Below, piece by piece: positions 1 through 5,504 of a stretch of DNA of 5,504 bases. The position numbers and the translations under genes are program-made. This DNA is from an uncultured Chitinophaga sp. (GTDB lineage Bacteria > Bacteroidota > Bacteroidia > Chitinophagales > Chitinophagaceae), in assembly GCF_937874145.1 (NCBI RefSeq), contig NZ_CALNBI010000409.1:1-5504 (forward strand), written 5' to 3'. The notes below the pieces were generated by a model. The model saw only the letters and a list, made by a program, of their open reading frames with translations. It was not told the origin of the DNA and ran no database searches. Numbering within the stretch: position 1 is the stretch's first letter; each line of letters opens with the position of its first letter.

Positions 1-814
1 AATTATACACGCGCGGCCCGAGGCCCCATCCCACAACGTCCACCCTTTCCAGCTCCAGGCCGGCGTAATCCTCCAGCCGGATGCCTTCCCAGGTTACCGT
101 GGCGGGATCGGAAGTGAAATCCACGTTGGTGGAGCGGATGAGGAAGAAGCCCCTCGAGCGGCGGTTGTAGATCTGCCGGCCGCGGGTTTGCCAGGCCATG
201 CAGTCGTCGATGATGATGTCCACCACATAATTGGTGGCATGCGCCTCGTCGCCGATGGCTTCCACGCAATGCGAAAACTTGATCTTCGAAATGCGCACGC
301 GGTAAACGGGTACCGCTGAATTGGTGCCGAACCGGATGGCGGTGGAGGATGCCCCGGAACCGGTCATGTCGATAGACACGTTACTGATGCCCGAAGTCAG
401 CTCGAAGCCCGTCATGCGGAAGAGCGACGTGGTGGCGGTGGATTTCAGCAGCACCTGGCTCTCGCCTTCAATGATCTGCCCGGAACCCACGGTGATCTGG
501 TTCGTTCCGAAGTGGAAGCCCGCGGCGGTGTAAGGGATTTTCACCGTTTTGCCGGTTGCCAGCGCCGTGTTCATGGCAGTGGTGTTGACACCGGCGTTGG
601 CGATGTTACCGTCGCCGATTGCGCCATAATCGGTGATCAGCACATAATCCGCCGCGGTGCTTTGCGCCGGGGATTCCGCCGCTACAATGTCCGAAGGCCG
701 CTTCAATCCGGCAGGAGCTTCCGCCCTGGCGTGCCGGACGGTGACCGGAAGCACTCCGGACATCAGGCCCAGGCACAGGGCCAGCCGTTTGAGAAAGTGA
801 GATGATGATTTCAT
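1..814 (-). CDS. Secreted pectate-lyase-superfamily (parallel beta-helix) protein, 3' end outside the window
   Basis: The frame is open for 271 codons from an ATG at 814 to the left edge, with no stop, so the gene is partial. Residues 1-31 look like a Sec signal peptide: a basic start (K2, K9, R10), a hydrophobic stretch at about 11-26, and an A-R-A cleavage motif ending at A31. After a short linker, residues 62-69 read DYGAIGDG, followed by a GKTVKIP motif about 30 residues later. This is the usual opening of the Pectate_lyase_3 type of right-handed beta-helix (PF12708-like), seen in polysaccharide lyases, GH28/GH55 enzymes and phage tailspikes. The following Thr/Ser/Asn/Ile-rich sequence fits beta-helix coils. 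The protein is inferred to be exported and to act on a polysaccharide. Substrate and catalytic residues cannot be assigned because the C-terminal part is missing. The bases before the ATG are A-rich with no clear Shine-Dalgarno, normal for Bacteroidota. It lies 102 bp downstream of the mutarotase-like gene on the same strand and may be co-transcribed with it. Confidence 0.85.
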   Translation of the reverse strand, partial: MKSSSHFLKRLALCLGLMSGVLPVTVRHARAEAPAGLKRPSDIVAAESPAQSTAADYVLITDYGAIGDGNIANAGVNTTAMNTALATGKTVKIPYTAAGFHFGTNQITVGSGQIIEGESQVLLKSTATTSLFRMTGFELTSGISNVSIDMTGSGASSTAIRFGTNSAVPVYRVRISKIKFSHCVEAIGDEAHATNYVVDIIIDDCMAWQTRGRQIYNRRSRGFFLIRSTNVDFTSDPATVTWEGIRLEDYAGLELERVDVVGWGLGPRVYN

Positions 815-858
815 AAGGGTTTTTATTGTTTACAGAATTAAGTGCATAGTCAGGCGCA

Positions 859-872
859 CCGGGCATGCCCGG
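859..872. repeat. 14-bp perfect palindrome in the mutarotase/beta-helix gene gap
   Basis: CCGGGCATGCCCGG reads the same on both strands and sits 45 bp upstream of the beta-helix start codon. As RNA it could form a 5-bp GC stem with a CATG loop. It lacks a T-run on either strand, so it is not a typical intrinsic terminator. It could be a regulator site, a small processing hairpin between two genes of one transcript, or chance in GC-rich DNA. The rest of this 102-bp gap shows no clear promoter. Confidence 0.3.
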
Positions 873-916
873 CGGAATGGGGATACATTCTTTATAAGGA
901 AACGAACCAAGGCGCA

Positions 917-1924
917 TCAACCCATTGGCTGCGGCATCCGCAGCTCAATGGCCTTATCGCGACCGGAGCATTGGATCCTGATATTTCGGTCAATAACGGT
1001 GATATCTGTTATTTCATCCTCTATTTTCGCCAGGAAGCCGGCATAGCGGGTGGTGATGTTTTCCCCGGCCCCGAGAAACCTTACTGTCTTCTCCCCAAGC
1101 AAATCCAATTTGCCGGATTGCAAAATCTCCTCCAGCGGCGCGTGAATCCCGCTGGTGCCAAATTCCAGCCCGCGATACCGCATCTTCCCATTTTCCGAAT
1201 GCTGCCAGCAATTGATCCAGGGAAAATCCGCACGCGGCCAGATGTAACCGATCAATAATTTGTCGGCCGGCGACCAGGCTGCCTGCCAGCCATATGGTGC
1301 CCCTGGTTCTACGATAAATGAAAAAACATGATTATCTGGTTGATAGGAATACTCAAGGTTTATCATCTCCTCCTTTCCTGTAAGGCCCACCGGCCATTGC
1401 GAACGAACAGCCGGGTCTACTTCCTGGCAAATCCCCGCATCTGCATTGGAGAAAACGCGGGTAGACGCATGCAAAAACGGCGCGGCGATGGTCGGATGCT
1501 GCACGATATTGTAGTACCTGCCGGAAATGGTTTCCCGCACGTAGAACACCGCATCGTTTTCCTCCAACATCACTTCCCTTTCCAACTGCAACTTCTCAAC
1601 CGGGCTGATGACGCGCATCCGCACCTGTGAATCACTATACGGCGGCAGCACTTCCCATTCGCGCAGATAGAAATCACCGTGTTTAATAGCACCGGTGGCA
1701 CGTTCTGCCGGAGATGGATCGCCCCAGCGGCCCAGGCATACAAAATGCCCCTTGAACGCCGCTTGTCCGCAGGCGCATGGTATCCCATCCAGCGGATAAT
1801 TAAAATTTAAAGGATTGAGTCCTTCCGGCTTCATTTGAAAATTGCTAATAGCCCCGCCGCACACATCTATCTCCAGTATACTCCGGCTGTTGCCCAGCCG
1901 TATTGAATTTGGTTGAATATTCAT
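917..1924 (-). CDS. Galactose-mutarotase-like (aldose 1-epimerase superfamily) protein
   Basis: This 335-residue protein begins at ATG 1924 and ends with TGA at 917-919. It has the length and motif layout of the galactose mutarotase-like fold. A histidine lies in a KHGDFYLREW motif (H82), a second in NIVQHPTIAAPF (H143), and a glutamate in RGLEFGTSG (E254). These correspond in order and approximate spacing to the two catalytic histidines and the general-base glutamate of GalM-type aldose 1-epimerases, which interconvert alpha and beta anomers of free sugars. There is no signal peptide or membrane segment, so it is inferred to be cytoplasmic. The sequence is not close to classical GalM; the exact sugar is unknown, and members of this superfamily also include non-enzymatic sugar-binding domains. 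It is followed on the same strand by a secreted beta-helix protein, which suggests a role in handling sugars released from a polysaccharide. The start region has no Shine-Dalgarno, and the codon choice resembles that of its neighbours. Confidence 0.8.
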   Translation of the reverse strand: MNIQPNSIRLGNSRSILEIDVCGGAISNFQMKPEGLNPLNFNYPLDGIPCACGQAAFKGHFVCLGRWGDPSPAERATGAIKHGDFYLREWEVLPPYSDSQVRMRVISPVEKLQLEREVMLEENDAVFYVRETISGRYYNIVQHPTIAAPFLHASTRVFSNADAGICQEVDPAVRSQWPVGLTGKEEMINLEYSYQPDNHVFSFIVEPGAPYGWQAAWSPADKLLIGYIWPRADFPWINCWQHSENGKMRYRGLEFGTSGIHAPLEEILQSGKLDLLGEKTVRFLGAGENITTRYAGFLAKIEDEITDITVIDRNIRIQCSGRDKAIELRMPQPMG

Positions 1925-2195
1925 GCTGATTTACTTTGATATTCCAGGCGCTAAGTGGCACCTGCAGCACATTCATCATCATTATTATAAGCAGGCAACA
2001 AACAATGTATCGAAACAAAAACCGGCCATGGAACCTGCAACACTAAATTACCAAAACCACAATCTGAATATGTCGTGATATTAGCGGAAAGTATCAAATA
2101 GTTACCCGGCTGTTTACCTGGCGGCAAGAAACGTCTTTTTTACACCGTACACTACGGCCCTACTGCATTTCAAAGCACTACGGGATGGAGGTAAT

Positions 2196-2249
2196 ATGTC
2201 GATAAAGATTGACAACATACATACATTAACGCGATCCAATCGCCCCTAA
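2196..2249 (+). CDS. Possible 17-aa leader peptide ORF upstream of pps
   Basis: An ATG at 2196 follows a GGAGG at 2187-2191 with a 4-nt gap, the best Shine-Dalgarno-like site in the window. It opens 17 codons (MSIKIDNIHTLTRSNRP) ending in TAA at 2247-2249. The stop lies at the first bases of the left arm of the inverted repeat at 2247-2275, and 25 nt before the pps ATG. If transcription starts upstream of it, a ribosome finishing here would cover the left arm and could free the pps start codon. There is no run of one amino acid that would suggest classic attenuation, and no family is recognised. It could also be chance, or a relic of an older gene. Bacteroidota seldom rely on Shine-Dalgarno sites, which weakens the argument. 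Confidence 0.25.
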   Translation: MSIKIDNIHTLTRSNRP

Positions 2250-2254
2250 TTTTG
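2247..2254 (+). promoter_or_regulatory. Candidate Bacteroidota -7 promoter box for pps
   Basis: TAATTTTG matches the Bacteroidota sigma-ABfr -7 consensus TAnnTTTG exactly. Transcription would then begin near 2259-2262, giving a leader of about 13-16 nt to ATG 2275, or about 30 nt to the in-frame ATG 2290. No good -33 TTTG element is present at the expected distance, so the match is partial. Because the box lies in the left arm of an inverted repeat, a mirror copy on the minus strand occupies 2268-2275. Confidence 0.4.
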
Positions 2255-2275
2255 AAATAAATAGATTCAAAATTA
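2247..2275. repeat. Perfect 10-bp inverted repeat with 9-bp spacer, overlapping the pps start
   Basis: The left arm TAATTTTGAA (2247-2256) and right arm TTCAAAATTA (2266-2275) are exact reverse complements around ATAAATAGA. The arm centres are 19 bp apart, close to two helical turns, as expected for a dimeric DNA-binding protein. The left arm contains the candidate -7 box and the right arm ends on the A of the pps ATG, so a bound protein could block transcription. If the RNA starts further upstream, the same sequence could fold as an AU-rich hairpin over the start codon. The cognate regulator is unknown. Confidence 0.5.
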
Positions 2276-4646
2276 TGCATGCTGATAAAATGATACTGGA
2301 TTTAAGTAGTGTGGGTATCAACGACATTCCTTCCGTGGGAGGGAAAAACGCGTCTCTCGGTGAAATGATACAGAAGCTGTCCGGTTTGGGCATTTGCATC
2401 CCCGGCGGGTTCGTCATCACCGTGGAAGCTTACACCCAATTCATCGTCCAGAATCAATTGGACAAAAAGATCAGGGACCTGATCAGCGAGATCGATCACG
2501 ACAATGTGGAATCGCTCCGCCGCGCGGGCCTCTCCGTCCGCCAGCTCATCCGGAACAGTCCGTTTCCCAAAGAGCTGAGCGTGAAGATCATTGACGCGTA
2601 TTACACCTTGTCGCAATCCTATGGCCAGGAAACCACTGACGTGGCGGTGCGCTCCTCCGCCACCGCGGAAGACCTGCCCAACGCTTCCTTCGCCGGCCAG
2701 CCGACCGCGCCATCAGCTACCGCAGCACCTTTGGGTTCGATCATTTTAAGGTGGGATTGTCGGTTTGCGTGCAGAAGATGATCCGCAGCGACCTCGGCAG
2801 CGCCGGCGTGGCGTTTTCGCTCGATACCGAATCCGGTTTCAAAAACGTGGTGGTGATCAACGGTTCTTACGGACTGGGAGAAATGGTGGTGCAGGGCAGC
2901 GTTTCGCCGGATGAATTTATCGTCTTCAAACCGAAACTGAAAGAAGGGTTTCCTTCTATCCTCGAAAAGAAAATCGGGGTGAAAGACCAGATGATGGTGT
3001 ATGGCGATAATCCCGACGAACGGGTGAAAACCATCCCGGTCGATAAAACCAAGCAAAACCAATTCTGCCTGAACGACGCGCAGATATTACAACTGGCGGA
3101 ATGGGTGTGCATCATTGAAGCATATTACTCCACGCTCCGCGGCCACTGGTGCCCGATGGACGTGGAATGGGCGATTGACGGGCTGAGCGGCAAGCTCTTC
3201 ATCGTACAGGCCCGCCCCGAAACGATCCACTCCCGGAAAGACGCGGCCCTGCTGGTGGATTATAAGCTCGGCGAAGACTTCAGCCGCGAAAAACCCATCC
3301 TCAAAGGCATTGCGGTGGGGAATAAAATCGGGTACGGCCCGGTTAACATCATGTATTCGCTGGACAAGCGCATCGGCGAGCATTTCGAGTTCAAGAAAGG
3401 CAGCGTGCTGGTGACGGACATGACCGACCCCGACTGGGAGCCGATCATGAAAATGGCTTCCGCGATCATCACCAACAAAGGCGGCCGCACCTGCCACGCG
3501 GCGATCATCGCGCGGGAGCTGGGGGTACCCGCCATCGTGGGCTGCGGAAACGCCACCGAAATCCTGACCGATAACCTGGAAGTAACGGTTTCCTGCGCCA
3601 GCGGGGAGGAGGGCGAAGTCTACAAAGGCAAGCTGGAATTTTCCCTGGTGGAAACCAATATCAAAGACATCCCGCAAGTGGACACCACGATCCTATTCAA
3701 CGTGGCTTCTCCTTCGCAGGCCTTCCATATCGCCCATTTGCCCGGCAAGGGCGTTGGGCTGGCGCGCGAGGAATTCATTATCAACAATTACATCCAGGCG
3801 CACCCGCTGGCGCTGATGAACCACGCTTCCCTCAACGACGCGGAGCTGACGGCCAGGATTCAACAGCTGACCAAAGGCTTTGAAAGCGGCGAGCATTTCT
3901 TCATCGAAAAGCTTTCCTACGGGATCGGCAAAATCGCCGCGGCCTTCCATCCTTCGCCGGTGATCGTGCGGTTCAGCGATTTCAAGACGAATGAATACTA
4001 CAATCTCCTCGGCGGTAAATATTACGAACCGAAAGAAGAGAACCCCATGCTCGGCTGGCGCGGCGCTTCGCGGTATTATTCGGAGAGCTACAAGAAAGCC
4101 TTCGGGCTGGAATGCCACGCCATCAAAAAGGTGCGCGAGCAAATGGGGCTCGATAACGTGATCGTGATGATCCCCTTCTGCCGGACGGTCGACGAGCTGT
4201 TCGCGGTGTATAAAGTGATGGAGGAATATGGGTTGAAACGGGGCGAAAACGGGCTGCAGGTCTATCTGATGGCCGAGATCCCTTCCAACATCATCCTGGC
4301 CGATGAGTTCGCCAAACATATCGACGGCTTCTCCATCGGCTCCAACGACCTCACGCAGCTGGTGCTGGGGCTCGACCGCGACTCCTCGCTGGTAGCGAGC
4401 ATTTACAACGAGCGCAACAGCGCGGTGAAGGAAATGATCATCCGCCTCATCCAGGCGGCGAAAAAGGCGAAGATCAAAGTGGGGATCTGCGGGCAGGGGC
4501 CTTCCGACTTCCCGGATTTCGCGCAGTTTCTGGTGGAGCAAGGCATCGACACGTTGTCCATTACGCCGGATTCCTTCCTGAAAACCAATGCGGCCATTCA
4601 TAAAATTGAAACCGAAAGCCGGAAAAAGCGGCCACAGCCTTTCTAA
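2275..4646 (+). pseudogene. ppsA: Phosphoenolpyruvate synthase, disrupted by an internal deletion and frameshift
   Basis: PEP synthase converts pyruvate, ATP and water to PEP, AMP and phosphate for gluconeogenesis, in the cytoplasm. The first frame (2275-2700) encodes 142 residues of the ATP-binding PPDK_N domain: VGGKNASLGEM with K24, and AVRSSATAEDLPNASFAGQ with R126. After Q142 it runs into nonsense and stops at TGA 2779-2781. Homology resumes in another frame at 2703 with DRAISYR and continues for 647 codons to TAA 4644-4646. That part has the phosphohistidine swivel motif GGRTCHAAIIAREL (His codon 3495-3497) and the C-terminal PEP/pyruvate domain, with MLGWRGASRY, GSNDLTQLVLGLDRDS and GICGQGPSD (catalytic Cys codon 4488-4490). 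About 26 residues are missing. Restoring them gives about 815 residues and puts His and Cys near 433 and 764, against 421 and 751 in E. coli PpsA, a constant offset. The downstream piece could start at GTG 2751 but would lack the ATP-binding N terminus. ATG 2290 is an alternative start. The Thr two residues before the His, the PpsR regulatory site in E. coli, is kept. Identity is certain; whether the lesion is real is not. Confidence 0.9.
2698..2705 (+). other. Deletion junction in pps
   Basis: CAG (Gln142, 2698-2700) is the last codon in the first frame that matches the family. GAC (2703-2705), the Asp of DRAISYR, is the first in the second frame. Two leftover bases, CC (2701-2702), lie between, consistent with the end of a Thr codon usual at this site. 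A loss of about 76 bp, which is not a multiple of three, explains both the missing 26 residues and the frame change. No insertion sequence or target duplication is seen at the joint. Confidence 0.75.
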
Positions 4647-4656
4647 AAGCACGTAT

Positions 4657-5504
4657 ATGATCACAACAACAGAAATGCAGCCCTGCGAAGTGGTGGTGCC
4701 GCATTGTTGCCTACTGGGCGAAGGCCCGGTGTGGGACGAAAAAACAGGCAGCATTTGCTGGGTCGATATCCTCAATGGCCGGATACACGAATATCAACCC
4801 GCCGGCAATGTTCACCGCACGCACCAGGCCGATAGCCTGGTGGGCGCCGTCGCCATTTGTGAAAACGGCGACTTCATCGCCGGCCTTCGGGAAGGGCTAG
4901 CGTTTGTCGGCAGATCCAGCGGCAGGATAAAACTTCTCCATCACCCGGAAGCACATTTGCCGCAGAACCGGTATAACGACGGGAAATGCGATCCGGAAGG
5001 GCGTTTCCTCATCGGCAGCACGGCTTTAAACCATAAAAAGCAGGCAGGAAACCTCTACCTGCTGGACCATGACCTGCGCTGCACCGCGCAGCTGCAGGGG
5101 GTAACCATGTCGAACGGCATGGCCTGGAGTCCCGATGGCCGGACGTTCTATTACATCGACACGCCTACTTTCGAAGTGGCGGTGTTTGATTACGATACCG
5201 AAACCGGCAGCATCGGCCCCAAACGCTCCGCGTTCCCCATTCCCGAAACGGAAGGCCTCCCCGATGGCATGACCATCGACTGCGAAGGCATGCTCTGGAT
5301 CGCGCATTGGGATGGCTGGCAGGTGGCGCGCTGGAACCCGGAAACCGGGAAAAAGCTTTGCAGCATCCGGCTGCCAGTGGCTTTTGTCACTTCCTGCACA
5401 TTCGGCGGCGACAACCTGCAAGACCTGTATATCACTTCCGCCAGCATCGGCCTCAACGAAAAACAACACGACGAACAACCCCTCGCAGGATCGCTGTTCG
5501 TGAT
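4657..5504 (+). CDS. SMP-30/gluconolactonase-family sugar lactonase, 3' end outside the window
   Basis: The frame is open from ATG 4657 to the right edge, 282 complete codons, which is most of a protein of about 290-300 residues typical of the family. These six-bladed beta-propeller enzymes hydrolyse sugar lactones to aldonic acids using one divalent metal. The metal ligands are recognisable: E22 in LLGEGPVWD, N153 in MSNGMAWSPDG and D203 in LPDGMTIDCEG, close to E18, N154 and D204 of human regucalcin. R105 and N107 in NRYNDGKCDPEGRF match the substrate-loop Arg and Asn. The last visible part (LYITSAS, then AGSLF) is the usual final blade. No signal peptide is seen, so it is probably cytoplasmic. 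The start lies 10 bp after the pps stop, so the two genes are very likely one transcript; the in-frame ATG at 4675 is a less likely start because 4657 gives normal spacing. The substrate (glucono-, galactono-, arabino- or other lactone) cannot be told from the sequence. Confidence 0.9.
   Translation, partial: MITTTEMQPCEVVVPHCCLLGEGPVWDEKTGSICWVDILNGRIHEYQPAGNVHRTHQADSLVGAVAICENGDFIAGLREGLAFVGRSSGRIKLLHHPEAHLPQNRYNDGKCDPEGRFLIGSTALNHKKQAGNLYLLDHDLRCTAQLQGVTMSNGMAWSPDGRTFYYIDTPTFEVAVFDYDTETGSIGPKRSAFPIPETEGLPDGMTIDCEGMLWIAHWDGWQVARWNPETGKKLCSIRLPVAFVTSCTFGGDNLQDLYITSASIGLNEKQHDEQPLAGSLFV

Larger units (their letters stand above)
1925..2274. other. 350-bp divergent intergenic region
   Basis: This spacer separates the leftward mutarotase pair from the rightward pps pair and is clearly more AT-rich than the flanking genes. 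No full-length gene is visible in it on either strand. It should hold promoters for both directions. On the pps side a -7 box, an inverted repeat and a possible leader ORF are listed separately. On the mutarotase side, the minus strand has a TATAAT at 1984-1989 and an 11-bp element (ACCTGCAGCAC at 1960-1970, ACCTGCAACAC at 2033-2043) repeated with one mismatch. Neither is enough to define a promoter or operator. An 8-bp direct repeat CACTACGG (2150-2157 and 2176-2183) is probably chance. Confidence 0.6.

Noticed and set aside
888..901. Imperfect palindrome TTCTTTATAAGGAA just after the mutarotase stop
   Set aside because: It is short, AT-rich, imperfect and has no T-run, so it supports neither a terminator nor a defined binding site.
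842..1258. A 138-codon plus-strand open frame opposite the mutarotase gene
   Set aside because: The opposite strand carries the recognisable mutarotase motifs; this frame shows none and begins in the intergenic gap.
2209..2214. TTGACA as a sigma-70-type -35 box for pps
   Set aside because: There is no matching -10 box at 16-18 bp, it is too far from the -7 box at 2247, and Bacteroidota promoters use a different consensus.
3087..3677. A 196-codon minus-strand open frame opposite the middle of pps
   Set aside because: It lies opposite the conserved phosphohistidine domain and has the same shadow-type composition; no motif supports it.
2751..4646. The downstream pps piece as an independent functional gene
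   Set aside because: A GTG start is possible, but the piece would begin in the middle of the ATP-binding domain, and the upstream piece still matches the missing N-terminal part. A broken single gene is the simpler reading.
3693..4775. A 360-codon open frame on the minus strand, opposite pps
   Set aside because: It is antisense to conserved PEP synthase domains and runs past the pps stop; its composition (rich in His, Arg, Asp, Val, Phe) is what the complement of GC-rich codons gives. No known domain is visible.
5026..5478. A 150-codon minus-strand open frame
   Set aside because: It is the complement of the lactonase gene, whose metal-binding motifs clearly establish the plus-strand frame.

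Overview
The window looks like chromosomal DNA from a saccharolytic Bacteroidota bacterium, most likely a Chitinophaga-type member of the Chitinophagaceae. The reasons are GC-rich coding sequence beside AT-rich spacers, A-rich rather than Shine-Dalgarno-rich start regions, a perfect match to the Bacteroidota -7 box (TAnnTTTG), and a gene content of secreted beta-helix protein, sugar mutarotase and SMP-30-type sugar lactonase. The genus is an inference from style and gene content.

The layout is two divergent gene pairs around a 350-bp spacer. On the minus strand, reading leftwards from 1924, come a galactose-mutarotase-like protein (917-1924) and, after a 102-bp gap, a secreted pectate-lyase-type beta-helix protein that runs off the left edge (1-814). 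On the plus strand, reading rightwards from 2275, come phosphoenolpyruvate synthase (2275-4646) and, after only 10 bp, an SMP-30/gluconolactonase-type protein that runs off the right edge (4657-5504). The spacer 1925-2274 holds a perfect 10-bp inverted repeat that overlaps both a -7 box and the pps start codon, and a possible 17-codon leader ORF that ends exactly at that repeat.

The main anomaly is in pps. Its reading frame breaks after residue 142, at the conserved FAGQ of the ATP-binding domain, and resumes in another frame at a DRAISYR-like motif. Family alignment from memory says about 26 residues (about 76 bp) are missing. As written, the gene cannot encode a working enzyme. It is either a recent natural pseudogene or an assembly/sequencing deletion.

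The proteins fit a general theme of plant or microbial polysaccharide breakdown and sugar-acid metabolism: extracellular beta-helix, mutarotation of released sugars, lactone hydrolysis, and PEP synthesis for gluconeogenesis. No SusC/SusD pair, regulator gene, RNA gene, mobile element or CRISPR array is visible. I found no convincing undescribed multi-gene system.
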